64,000 nt of DNA from Cenarchaeum symbiont of Oopsacas minuta (GTDB lineage Archaea; Thermoproteota; Nitrososphaeria; Nitrososphaerales; Nitrosopumilaceae): the NCBI GenBank assembly GCA_029948415.1, contig JAJIZT010000001.1, positions 243,030 to 307,029 of the forward strand. The letters run 5' to 3'. The position numbers and the translations under genes are program-made. Below, piece by piece: positions 36,510-45,532 of this stretch (position 1 is the first letter of the stretch; each line of letters starts with the position of its first letter). The notes beneath the pieces were generated by a model. It saw only the letters and a list, made by a program, of their open reading frames with translations, made no database searches and was not told the DNA's origin.

Positions 36510-37118
36510 GTGGCACAAACTGTTTGTACATGTGGAATCGACGGTGTAAATAAAGCACACAAGGCTATCTCTTTTGGTGGAGTGATAATATTTCCAACCG
36601 ATACAGTATATGGTATCGCATGTAGTCCATATGAAAAAAATGCCATAAGGCGTGTATACAAAATAAAAGGTAGGTCTGCGACCAAACATCTGCCAGTATT
36701 AGCTGATTCGTATAAAGATCTTGAAAACTTTTGCAAGTTTGATTCAAGACATAAAAAAATGGCAGAAAAATTCTGGCCTGGACCTATAACAATGGTGGTG
36801 AAACTTTTGGATAAAGATATAGCAAAAGCTATGGATCTTGTAGATACAATTGCAGTCAGAGTTCCATCTGGAGAATGTGCAAGATCTGTTCTTGCAGCAT
36901 GTGGACCACTTGCATGCACTAGTGCAAATATTTCAGGTAGTCCATCGGCTATCAACTATGAACAATGCTCTAATCTAGATGCTGACGTGGGTCTTGATGG
37001 GGGAACTGTGAAAGGAGGAATCGAATCTACTATAATTGATGTTGCTAGAGATAAACTGCATATACTACGTAAAGGTCCAGTTCTAGAAAAAGAGGTGTAC
37101 AGTACATGGGAGGACTGA
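36510..37118 (+). CDS. L-threonylcarbamoyladenylate synthase (Sua5/YrdC family)
   Basis: Makes the TC-AMP intermediate for the t6A37 tRNA modification. 202 residues; the KxR-type substrate site is seen in FPTDTVYGIACSP, YKIKGRSATKHLP, and CTSANISGSPS. It lacks the extra Sua5 C-terminal domain, so it is YrdC-like. It is coupled to the THUMP gene (13-nt overlap), and a Cgi121-containing gene of the same pathway lies just beyond. Confidence 0.92.
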   Translation: MAQTVCTCGIDGVNKAHKAISFGGVIIFPTDTVYGIACSPYEKNAIRRVYKIKGRSATKHLPVLADSYKDLENFCKFDSRHKKMAEKFWPGPITMVVKLLDKDIAKAMDLVDTIAVRVPSGECARSVLAACGPLACTSANISGSPSAINYEQCSNLDADVGLDGGTVKGGIESTIIDVARDKLHILRKGPVLEKEVYSTWED

Positions 37119-37633
37119 TTGTCACATGTGCAAGGCATTTTGAACCTGATGCGTGCGATGAGATTGAAAAAACACTTGAACAGATGGGAGATAAATCTGC
37201 AATAGCACATACAACGTCAATGTCTGGAATAATAACAGTAGATACAGAACTAGATCCACAAAAGATAGTGGAGAATATGCGTGATCTCATAGACGATGAA
37301 CCGTGGTTGGTGCGTTATGTAATGCGTGTAATTCCAATTCTGCAATGGATAGAATCCAATAAAGATGAAATTGTATCCAAAGTACTCCAAATGTCGGAAA
37401 AACTTTTGCCCAACAAACTCTCTTACCGTATCACTATAGAAAAACGTAATTCTATACTCTCTTCACGTGATCTTATTTCAGCTATTGCAGAAAAAATACC
37501 AAATAAAGTATCACTAGAAAATTCCGAGGCCATAGTTTTAATCCAAATACTTGGAACAAGAACTGGTATTTCAGTAATGCGTGCACCAGCTATACTTAGT
37601 GTAAGCAGACAAAAACGCCTAGAGTTAGACTAG
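37106..37633 (+). CDS. THUMP-domain protein (Tan1-like tRNA acetylation adaptor)
   Basis: 175 residues made of an N-terminal ferredoxin-like part (MGGLIVTCARHFEPDACDEIE) and a THUMP RNA-binding domain (YRITIEKRNSILSSRDLISAIAEKI). No catalytic domain follows, matching Tan1-type adaptors that assist ac4C12 formation in tRNA. Overlaps the Sua5 gene, so it belongs to a tRNA-modification operon. Confidence 0.85.
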   Translation: MGGLIVTCARHFEPDACDEIEKTLEQMGDKSAIAHTTSMSGIITVDTELDPQKIVENMRDLIDDEPWLVRYVMRVIPILQWIESNKDEIVSKVLQMSEKLLPNKLSYRITIEKRNSILSSRDLISAIAEKIPNKVSLENSEAIVLIQILGTRTGISVMRAPAILSVSRQKRLELD

Positions 37634-38395
37634 AATAGCAGCACGTTCTACAAGCACATCTTCCAACCCACCACTGCATGCATCCTCTTCCTTTTTATCT
37701 ATACCAAACATCTTTGCAATCTCAGCATGTGTGGGTATGGGGCATCCAATCTCTTCACTGTCAATCTTGGAGTATAGCTTTTTGCATTGTGCTACTGAAC
37801 CTATGACCAATAATACGAATCCGAGGCCAGATTTTGCACCTACACGTTTTATCGCTTTAGAAATCTGTGTGGTTCCAGCAAATCGAAGTAACATATCGAT
37901 CTCTAGTTTTTTTGACAACAAAAGATCTTTTTTGTATGCTCTTAATGATATCGCGGCAATCTTTTCAATGTGTGATGGTCCAAGCACGCATCTAGATGCA
38001 ACTGCCTGTATGACAAGTCTTGGAAAATCTGTACGCAGTCTGTCAATATATGTTCCAGCATCCCCCTTTATGCGTCCAATCCAATATGCCTCTAAATGCA
38101 TCCCTTTTATTTCAAATACGGTATGTCGTAGTTTTGTCTCACCTCCATGAACTACTGGTATGATACTCACAACATCGCCACTGCAAACTCTTGCATTTAC
38201 TCCGCCCGAAGAAGAGATCTCTGCCCCATTTATTGCCACCAAAGTGTTTTTTGGTTCTATGCCATCTGAACTATCTGATTTGAGTCCATCTAAAACGTTC
38301 AACAGTTCTGCAACGGTAATATCATCTCTATCCACTTGCATACTGTCTGTACCAAAGGCTTTTTTTGCTCCACCTAACATCTTTACGGTTATCAT
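37625..38395 (-). CDS. MoaD/ThiS-like beta-grasp domain fused to KEOPS subunit Cgi121
   Basis: 256 residues in two domains. Residues 1-88 resemble a MoaD/ThiS/Urm1 ubiquitin-like fold (MITVKMLGGAKKAFG, TVAELLNVLDGL, LVAINGAEI, GDVVSIIPVVHGGE), with a Gly84-Gly85 pair at the expected end. From about residue 90 the chain is Cgi121-like, with LLRFAGTTQISKAIKRVG as the KEOPS-binding helix region. Cgi121 carries tRNA to the KEOPS t6A machinery. The fusion is unusual; GG followed by a downstream domain could be cleaved like a ubiquitin precursor. Convergent with the Sua5-THUMP pair (9-nt overlap). Confidence 0.78.
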   Translation of the reverse strand: MITVKMLGGAKKAFGTDSMQVDRDDITVAELLNVLDGLKSDSSDGIEPKNTLVAINGAEISSSGGVNARVCSGDVVSIIPVVHGGETKLRHTVFEIKGMHLEAYWIGRIKGDAGTYIDRLRTDFPRLVIQAVASRCVLGPSHIEKIAAISLRAYKKDLLLSKKLEIDMLLRFAGTTQISKAIKRVGAKSGLGFVLLVIGSVAQCKKLYSKIDSEEIGCPIPTHAEIAKMFGIDKKEEDACSGGLEDVLVERAAILV

Positions 38396-38447
38396 GCGAT
38401 AATGTATTTTTAGATTAAAATTAATCTTTGGATATACAGTAAAGATT

Positions 38448-38714
38448 CTATTCTTCTTCGGTTTGGCTTTTTGATACAGCTTTGGGTTTTTCTGTGGCTA
38501 TCTTTTCGCGTTTTGCTTTTTCTTCTTTTTCATATATTTCCTTTTTAATCGATCTTGTTATGTGTCCAGTAATTTTGTTTTTGAGACTTTTTGAGCGTAT
38601 AATAGATAATGACTCGAGGGCAACTTTGTTTTCATCAAAGTTTATGCCAAAATTTGACCTGTTTTCTTCCAATACTTTATTGGAGATTTTTCTTATCCTA
38701 TCCACAAATGTCAT
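38448..38714 (-). CDS. rps17e: 30S ribosomal protein S17e
   Basis: 88 residues. The N-terminal 65 residues match S17e (DRIRKISNKVLEENRSNFG, then SKSLKNKITGHITR), and a lysine/glutamate-rich tail of about 25 residues follows. Archaeal and eukaryal-specific small-subunit protein. Confidence 0.85.
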   Translation of the reverse strand: MTFVDRIRKISNKVLEENRSNFGINFDENKVALESLSIIRSKSLKNKITGHITRSIKKEIYEKEEKAKREKIATEKPKAVSKSQTEEE

Positions 38715-38736
38715 GCAACCGTTGGGTGTTTTAAAG

Positions 38737-39507
38737 CTATACGCCTAGACCCAAAAAACGTTCAGAGTTTTTCTGTACAATCTGTTCTGTCTCTGTATAT
38801 GTTTGATCCAAAACCTGCGATGCAGCGTATATGACACTTGGAATAAACGAGACTTGAGCAGATCTCATACCAAAACACCTAGAAAATCTGACTGGACCGT
38901 CTGTTTCCACAAGTATCTGATCTCTTGGTGTTTTTTCAAGTAGACTCTTTTTATCATTTGCATACACCATGACCGGACCATATCCAAGGTACAATCCCTC
39001 ATCCACTGCACGCCGAAGCTGTTTTTTGTTTCCATCATACCAGTGCAAGCATGCAGAATGTATCGAATGTGTAGAGAGTGCATCCAACACATCATCTACA
39101 CTCTTTCTTGAATGAATGGAGATCGGTTTACGGTGTTTTTCAGCAGCCTCTAACAACTCGTCAAAAATTCGCATTTGTTCATTATACTCTGTTCTATCTT
39201 TGGCCAACGTAGGGTCAAGACCGATCTCACCTATTCCACTGATATGTTTTGCATTCTCGTCAATGATACGTAAAAGTTCACCGCATCCTCCTACTGCCTT
39301 TTCTGGATGAATGCCAACAAATGCAAGTATTGAATCATATTTATCTGCAAGATTGAGAGTTTGCTCCGAGTCAGATTCGTCCATGGAAACACAACAGGCA
39401 ACAGTATGTGTTTTTGACATGCCGCGTACTATTGTATCCATGTATGGAGTATATTCTGGATCGGTCAGATGTATATGAGTATCATACAAGTGTACATTAG
39501 AGATCAT
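38737..39507 (-). CDS. TatD-family metal-dependent hydrolase
   Basis: TIM-barrel nuclease/hydrolase, about 256 residues from the MISNVHLYDTHIHL methionine. Metal ligands: DTHIHL, GIGEIGLD (Glu), SIHSRKS (His), CLHWYDG (His) and VETDGPV (Asp). An ATG 17 codons upstream (39558) overlaps the promoter box shared with the histone gene and is less likely. Confidence 0.85.
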   Translation of the reverse strand: MISNVHLYDTHIHLTDPEYTPYMDTIVRGMSKTHTVACCVSMDESDSEQTLNLADKYDSILAFVGIHPEKAVGGCGELLRIIDENAKHISGIGEIGLDPTLAKDRTEYNEQMRIFDELLEAAEKHRKPISIHSRKSVDDVLDALSTHSIHSACLHWYDGNKKQLRRAVDEGLYLGYGPVMVYANDKKSLLEKTPRDQILVETDGPVRFSRCFGMRSAQVSFIPSVIYAASQVLDQTYTETEQIVQKNSERFLGLGV

Positions 39508-39603
39508 ACGTTTTGTATCTATATCCGTGGTCTGTATAAATCGCCTTATTTGTCGCATTTTTTTATATTTTGATTTTTAACATACATGTTGCATTATTTT
39601 GTT

Positions 39604-39825
39604 ATGAAGTCCTCAGAACTTGGTCTGCTACCCATGTATCGACTACTCAAAAAATCTGGAGCCCATCGCATAAGCGAAGAATCTGCTGAAGAGCTACGTC
39701 GTGTAACCGAAGATGTGGCAGCGGCCGTTGCAAAAAGCGCAGTGGATTTATGCAAACATGCAGGCCGTAGAACTATAAAATCCGAAGACGTTAAACTTGC
39801 CTCAAAGACAATTCTGAAAACATAA
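39604..39825 (+). CDS. Archaeal histone (HMf-like)
   Basis: 73-residue histone-fold protein: LLPMYRLLKKSGAHRISEESAEELRR, long central helix ending KHAGRRTIKSEDVKLA. The RKTI/RRTIKSEDV block is diagnostic. Wraps chromosomal DNA. ATG 39604 gives the typical N-terminus; TTTATA at 39562-39567 is about 40 nt upstream. Confidence 0.95.
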   Translation: MKSSELGLLPMYRLLKKSGAHRISEESAEELRRVTEDVAAAVAKSAVDLCKHAGRRTIKSEDVKLASKTILKT

Positions 39826-39857
39826 CGGTTTAATTGTAAAGCTGACCTAGAGACTCC

Positions 39858-39929
39858 GGTGAGGTGGCAGAACGGTCATGCGTGAGCCTGCAAAGCTTAT
39901 CCAAGGGGGTTCGACTCCCTCTCTCACCT
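39858..39929 (+). tRNA. tRNA-Cys (anticodon GCA)
   Basis: Acceptor GGTGAGG pairs with TCTCACC (39922-39928) with a terminal G-T pair, discriminator T39929. Anticodon loop CTGCAAA gives GCA. T arm GGGGG-TTCGACT-CCCTC. U73 fits cysteine identity. No intron, no encoded CCA. Confidence 0.93.
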
Positions 39930-40089
39930 TTACAAATTTAAAAAATGGCAGGCGTCTGACTGAGTAAAAAACTTGCAGGAGATTTACACAGGTCGGACAC
40001 ACTACCAAAATTAATGAAAATAGAACTATTATTTAACAATAAATTTTTGCTCTGATCATTTTTATATATGAACTAGAAATACGGCTTTA

Positions 40090-40236
40090 ATGACCGAAAA
40101 ATGTACGCTATGTAGCATGTCGATTTTGCAAAAATATATGCCTATGGAGCAGTGGAATATCAAAGGACCATTGTGCAGCAAGTGTTATTCAAAAATGATA
40201 TATGATCATTACCCTGGAGATCACATCCGTGTCTAG
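40090..40236 (+). CDS. Small zinc-binding protein (48 aa)
   Basis: MTEKCTLCSM start with CxxC pairs at residues 5/8 and 29/32, forming a likely zinc knuckle, and an aromatic-rich C-terminus. TTTTATATATG box about 30 nt upstream. Family not named by me; similar short zinc proteins are frequent in thaumarchaea. Convergent 4-nt overlap with the next gene. Confidence 0.7.
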   Translation: MTEKCTLCSMSILQKYMPMEQWNIKGPLCSKCYSKMIYDHYPGDHIRV

Positions 40237-40820
40237 ATATCTTTACTAGATGAATATTTTTTAGAGTGTAGACAATTCCACGCAAGTGGATCGTCTTTTG
40301 CTTTATCTTCTTGGAGGAATTTTATATCTGTGACAGTTTTCTTTCGCTTGTGTAATCTTACTTGAAAGCTAACAAATTTTTTACATTTACAATCTTCATA
40401 TAGACATGAATATTCGTCTTCATCGTGGTCTATTTGTTCATGTCCACAATTACATACTGCATCATCTTTTGAATCTTTGAAATATTTTTTTTCGTATGCA
40501 CCAAGACGAAAGTATGCTTCTCCGTCATGACCTTTTTTGAATCGTTCATAGTTTTTTGAGATCTCAAGTTCTTTACATAAAAAAATGTTATTGTCAGGTC
40601 TTGTGGACTCGGCACCTATGGCAAACCAATATTTTTCTCCAGATTCGATAAATCTTACTCTTATACTGTGCTCGACCCACCAATTGCATGTATTGTTCCA
40701 CAGATCGGTAACTTTGTTCATATCATTATATAATGGAACTACATTCATCCTTAGATCATAGTATCTATAGGCCACACCAAGCACATCATCTCTCCATATG
40801 ATGGAACTCTTACTAACCAA
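40233..40820 (-). CDS. Hypothetical protein with C-terminal CxCGH zinc module
   Basis: About 195 residues. The N-terminal two thirds are unrecognised mixed alpha/beta; a C-terminal cysteine/histidine cluster CNCGHEQIDH...C...CKCKKF is a compact zinc-binding motif, followed by a basic tail. Start is uncertain: the frame is open to 40892, but that would overlap the divergent gene, and TTG at 40820 lies about 25-30 nt behind an AATATAC box. Confidence 0.6.
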   Translation of the reverse strand: MVSKSSIIWRDDVLGVAYRYYDLRMNVVPLYNDMNKVTDLWNNTCNWWVEHSIRVRFIESGEKYWFAIGAESTRPDNNIFLCKELEISKNYERFKKGHDGEAYFRLGAYEKKYFKDSKDDAVCNCGHEQIDHDEDEYSCLYEDCKCKKFVSFQVRLHKRKKTVTDIKFLQEDKAKDDPLAWNCLHSKKYSSSKDI

Positions 40821-40874
40821 TATTCCATCATGTACAGCACTAGGTATATTAGTAATGATTGTTAATGTGTATGC

Positions 40875-41153
40875 ATGGCAAATCGTACTCATATGATGAT
40901 AGTTGCAGATCTCTTGTCTCTGACAAAAAATTCTGGCATGGATGGAATAAAACCGACGACGCTTCTTGTTAAAGCAAATCTGTCACATTCACGTCTCTCA
41001 AAGCTTACCACAAATTTGATCGGAGCAGGTCTTTTGACAAAGATTACATATGATGGCAAAAATACTTTTGTGATAACAGAGCGCGGTTCCACATATCTAG
41101 AACAATATGAAAAATTTGTTGACATTGCAGAGTCTTTTGGACTCGAGATGTAA
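40875..41153 (+). CDS. Winged-helix DNA-binding protein
   Basis: 92 residues, MANRTHMMIVADLL. KANLSHSRLSKLTTNLIGAGLL is the helix-turn-helix, TYDGKNTFVIT the wing, and EQYEKFVDIAESFG the dimer helix. A paralogue of the gene at 36111-36398. Probably a small transcriptional regulator; target unknown. Confidence 0.85.
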   Translation: MANRTHMMIVADLLSLTKNSGMDGIKPTTLLVKANLSHSRLSKLTTNLIGAGLLTKITYDGKNTFVITERGSTYLEQYEKFVDIAESFGLEM

Positions 41154-41154
41154 T

Positions 41155-41349
41155 CTATTTCTTTGATCTGCGCCTTTCTCTTCTTATACGTTGATGCTCT
41201 TTTCTGTTGTGCCATGTAGTATAGCCTATGATGCCAACAGCACCTACAAGCATTGAATAAAACATCGAATGGTTAAATGGCTTTGAAGTGGATGCTATTA
41301 TCATACCTGCTATTAGAAAAGCTAGTACAACCATAGCATATTTTCCCAT
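41155..41349 (-). CDS. Small two-helix membrane protein with basic tail
   Basis: 64 residues from MGKYAMVVL. Two transmembrane helices are followed by a strongly basic tail (RKEHQRIRRERRRSKK). The longer open frame upstream covers the promoter and the divergent gene, so the later ATG is preferred. Function unknown. Confidence 0.6.
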   Translation of the reverse strand: MGKYAMVVLAFLIAGMIIASTSKPFNHSMFYSMLVGAVGIIGYTTWHNRKEHQRIRRERRRSKK

Positions 41350-41407
41350 AAATCTTGTATGTAGAAAAAAGATATAACTTTTTAGTATATACGTACTAGA
41401 TACGGAT

Positions 41408-41590
41408 ATGATCAAAGCTCTTGAATTGGTGGGATTTGCACTAATTGGTGGCACAATCTTGGCATTTACGACACTGATTCCACAAAAATCTGAATTTGGT
41501 TGGCCGATCTTTTGGGTGTGCGCTGGTGGTGCATTGTGTATCATCTTATACCGAAAAAGACAGCGATCAAAAGTTGCTAAATCCGAATAA
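41408..41590 (+). CDS. Small two-helix membrane protein
   Basis: 60 residues with two transmembrane segments (VGFALIGGTILAFTTLI and FWVCAGGALCIILY) and a basic C-terminal tail. Divergent from the other small membrane gene; both share a short AT-rich promoter region. Function unknown. Confidence 0.6.
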   Translation: MIKALELVGFALIGGTILAFTTLIPQKSEFGWPIFWVCAGGALCIILYRKRQRSKVAKSE

Positions 41591-41687
41591 TCGTAATGAA
41601 TATTTTATAAAATGAAAATACAGTCTATTTTTGTCAGCTGAGATCGTATCGACAGATCTATAAAGGAATAAATCTGAATAAATTACA

Positions 41688-41762
41688 GTGAACACTGACA
41701 ATTCTAAAGAATGGTGGGTAGGTCTTGGTAAAGATCTCCAGACAGATATTGAAGCCGACTAA
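41688..41762 (+). CDS. Possible 24-aa peptide
   Basis: GTG-started frame reading VNTDNSKEWWVGLGKDLQTD to a TAA at 41760, just before the T-rich end and the convergent tRNA-Thr. Codon pattern is sensible, but the length is too short to be sure. Confidence 0.25.
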   Translation: MNTDNSKEWWVGLGKDLQTDIEAD

Positions 41763-41792
41763 GTTTTCCCAAAATATGCCCTATATTGTACA

Positions 41793-41866
41793 AGCCTCGA
41801 GTGGGATCTGAACCCACGACCTAACGCTTACGAGGCGTTCGCTCTACCGGGCTGAGCTATCGAGGC
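41793..41866 (-). tRNA. tRNA-Thr (anticodon CGT)
   Basis: Reverse strand: acceptor GCCTCGA with TCGAGGC, anticodon stem AACGC/GCGTT around loop CTCGTAA giving CGT, T arm GTGGG-TTCAGAT-CCCAC. Discriminator T. All arms pair well. Confidence 0.94.
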
Positions 41867-41916
41867 GCAACCAAAGTCGGTTAGAGTTTATAAAAAACCT
41901 TTGTGGATAAAATCGA

Positions 41917-43200
41917 ATGAAAAAAACCATATCGGGAATCCGTGGAATCGTCGGCGACGATCTTTTGATACCTGACGTGATAAATTTTTGCAATAATTTT
42001 TGTGCACTGATAGATTCTGAATGTGTGATGGCACGTGATACACGACCAAGTGGTATGATGTTAAAAGAAGTAGCATGTGCTTCTATATTACAAAACGGCA
42101 CGAATGTGTTGGATTTGGGAATTGCTCCAACTCCTGTGGTGTTTTGGGAAGCAAAAAAACATGGTGCTGGAGTAATAGTTACCTCCTCACACAATCCTCT
42201 TGAATGGAATGGTTTGAAATTCATAGTCAACGGACGAGGCATAAATCAAGAACAGCTACACACTATACAGACAAAACAAGACCTACCAAAAACAAAACAC
42301 GGTACCGAATTACCATTTGAATCCTCGTATGTGGATAGTGCTGCTGCATTGGTTGGCAGAAAATGTAACAACAAAGTCATAGTTGATATCGGAGGAGGTG
42401 CTGCAGTAAATACTGCTCCAGAACTGTTGAATGCATTGGGATGCAAAGTGCATACAATAAACACAAATCTTTCTAAATCAACACGCGGTCCAGATCCTAC
42501 AGTAGAACCACTTACAGAGCTTGTGGATGCTAGCTCTAAATACGGAATGGGATTTGCCTTTGATCTTGACGGAGACAGAATGGTGCTTGCAGTTGACGGA
42601 AAAAAACAATCTCCTGATGCTACACTCGCACTAGGCGTTGTAAAAGCACTAGATTTAGGAATAACAAAATTCGTATTGAGCATAGATACAAGCATCGCAG
42701 TTGAAAAAATCATCCTTGATAGAGGCGCTAGCGTAACACGATCAAAAGTAGGTGAAGCCAACGTAGTCGAAGAGATGATGCAGACTAGCGCGCAAGCGGG
42801 TGGAGAAGGTAGTAGTGGAGGATTTATTCTTCCAGAGTTTAATTATTGTCGAGACGGCATACTAACTGCAGGTTTTATTGCAACTATGGATGATAAAGAT
42901 ATGTATTCCACATTGAGTATGGTATCAAAGTACAGTCAGTCTAGAGAAAAAGTAAAAGTAAAATCATCATTACATAATCTTGTGCTTGAAAAAGTTGCAA
43001 CTATGATGGAAAAACAGTATGGACAAATTGTAACATTAGATGGAATAAAGGTAATGGTCGATGAGAACAGCTGGATACTAGTGCGCAGATCCAACACTGA
43101 AGATGTCATACGCGTATCTGCAGAATCTCTTGATGTGAACAGATCGATAAAACTTGTATCCAAAGTCAAAAGGATGGTGCTTGATGCAGTTGGCACTTGA
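41917..43200 (+). CDS. Phosphomannomutase/phosphoglucosamine mutase family enzyme
   Basis: Alpha-D-phosphohexomutase of 427 residues. Catalytic phosphoserine in TSSHNP, metal loop DLDGDRM, sugar-binding GEGSSGGF and the phosphate-binding C-terminal RRSNTEDVIRV. The usual metal motif DGDGDR is DLDGDR, which is an accepted variant. A second mutase occurs at 59058-60461. Overlaps thiL by 17 nt. Confidence 0.9.
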   Translation: MKKTISGIRGIVGDDLLIPDVINFCNNFCALIDSECVMARDTRPSGMMLKEVACASILQNGTNVLDLGIAPTPVVFWEAKKHGAGVIVTSSHNPLEWNGLKFIVNGRGINQEQLHTIQTKQDLPKTKHGTELPFESSYVDSAAALVGRKCNNKVIVDIGGGAAVNTAPELLNALGCKVHTINTNLSKSTRGPDPTVEPLTELVDASSKYGMGFAFDLDGDRMVLAVDGKKQSPDATLALGVVKALDLGITKFVLSIDTSIAVEKIILDRGASVTRSKVGEANVVEEMMQTSAQAGGEGSSGGFILPEFNYCRDGILTAGFIATMDDKDMYSTLSMVSKYSQSREKVKVKSSLHNLVLEKVATMMEKQYGQIVTLDGIKVMVDENSWILVRRSNTEDVIRVSAESLDVNRSIKLVSKVKRMVLDAVGT

Positions 43201-44116
43201 TGAGAATACTATAACAAGAATTATGCGAGATGCATTCAAAGTTCGTACACTAAGAAACGATACAGAGTATGCACTCATAGATGGAAAAGGTCTTACAGTA
43301 GCAATTGATACGATAACTGCATCATCTGATATTCCAAAGGGAATGCGATTGTATGATGCGGCTAGAAAGAGTGTTGTTGCATGCGTTAGTGATTTTGCAG
43401 CAAAAGGGATAAAACCACAGTTTGGAGTCGTCACCATCACAATACCATCTTCTTTTACTGTAAAATCCACAAGGGATCTAGCATCTGGAATTGCATCTGC
43501 AGCAAAAAAATTTGATTTGAAAATACTCGGAGGCGATACAAGCTTTGGCGAGCTCTCGATAAGTGTCTGTTTGTTTGGATATTCAAAGAATCCGGTTGGA
43601 CGAGACGGCGCTAAAATTGGAGATGGAATATTTGCCACTGGATGGTTTGGCTATTCTGCAGCTGGATTACATCTAGCTCTTTCTAGAAAAAAACCCATAG
43701 GATTATTTGAAATCCGCGCAAAAAAGGCATTTTGTACTCCAAATGCAAGACTAGAGTTTGGTATTGCTGCATCCAAACACTTTAGCTCCTCTATCGACTC
43801 TAGCGATGGACTAGCTGAATCATTATATGAACTAGCACAAGCAAGTGGAAAACAATTCTTGTTAGAAAAGATTCCAACACCTCTAGGTCTTGTAGAATTT
43901 GCAAAAAAATACCGGGTAAAATCAAATGATCTATTATTTTACGGTGGAGAAGAGTATGAGCTTGTCTTTACAGTACCACAAAAACAATGGTCAATTATAC
44001 ATCGTTTGGCCATAAAACATAGAGTTTCTTTGACTCGAATAGGAACCGTAAGATCAGGCAAGGATATTTATCTAAAACACAGTTCAAAAACAACAAAGAT
44101 TTTCAAACATAGTTAG
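43184..44116 (+). CDS. thiL: Thiamine-monophosphate kinase
   Basis: Phosphorylates thiamine monophosphate to the diphosphate. 310 residues with the AIR-synthase-like fold: AIDTITASSDIP, GGDTSFGE, the SSIDSSDGLAESL metal loop and FYGGEEYELVF at the active site. ATG 43184 lies within the mutase gene; a TTG 10 codons before is less likely. Confidence 0.93.
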   Translation: MQLALDENTITRIMRDAFKVRTLRNDTEYALIDGKGLTVAIDTITASSDIPKGMRLYDAARKSVVACVSDFAAKGIKPQFGVVTITIPSSFTVKSTRDLASGIASAAKKFDLKILGGDTSFGELSISVCLFGYSKNPVGRDGAKIGDGIFATGWFGYSAAGLHLALSRKKPIGLFEIRAKKAFCTPNARLEFGIAASKHFSSSIDSSDGLAESLYELAQASGKQFLLEKIPTPLGLVEFAKKYRVKSNDLLFYGGEEYELVFTVPQKQWSIIHRLAIKHRVSLTRIGTVRSGKDIYLKHSSKTTKIFKHS

Positions 44117-44170
44117 AATTATAATATAATTTGATAACATTTATGAATAACATAATAATCGTAATTGCTA

Positions 44171-44931
<761 letters not shown>

Positions 44932-44954
44932 ACAATTCATAAAAAAATACAATA

Positions 44955-45392
44955 TTGAGAATTACCAATGCGTCAAGATGGAACAAAACCACAATATTCA
45001 ACGCCAGTATGTTTGTTGGTTTTGTGGCTTCTTTTATATTGACAACGGTAATCTCACATTATGCATCTGATGAAGAACATCACATAAACGCCACCGTAAC
45101 AGTGGCAGCTGACTATACAACGTATATCGGGGTGTTTTCATTCGTGTATTTTCTATTACGCCACAATGCATACAAAGATTCGATACGAAGAGATATTCTA
45201 AAACTTGTAACGTCTATGGGCATAGCAGAAATAGTCTATGCGGTTATGAGATGGACAACACATTATTATCTTTTAGAACTAGGATACGATCCATATATGG
45301 CATCTGTTATATCCCATCTGTGTTCTACGGCAGTATACTTTACGGTGGCAAATATAGCTGCAAAGATAACAGGGTTGTTTAAAAGAAAATAA
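44955..45392 (+). CDS. Four-helix membrane protein, unknown function
   Basis: 145 residues with about four transmembrane helices and conserved-looking polar residues between them (SHYASDEEHH). TTG start at 44955 is uncertain; MFVGF at 45009 is an alternative that begins right at the first helix. Lies between two carbon-fixation genes but shows no link to them. Confidence 0.65.
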   Translation: MRITNASRWNKTTIFNASMFVGFVASFILTTVISHYASDEEHHINATVTVAADYTTYIGVFSFVYFLLRHNAYKDSIRRDILKLVTSMGIAEIVYAVMRWTTHYYLLELGYDPYMASVISHLCSTAVYFTVANIAAKITGLFKRK

Positions 45393-45532
45393 CACAACTC
45401 TACAGGCTCTTCAAAGACTGACCAATTTTGATAATTATTCTGTTTATGGTTCCCCAATCTTTTAGATCTGAATTAAGCACAGATGCGATCATTATGGTTA
45501 GATTATTATGGAAATTAGATGTGAACTATGTA

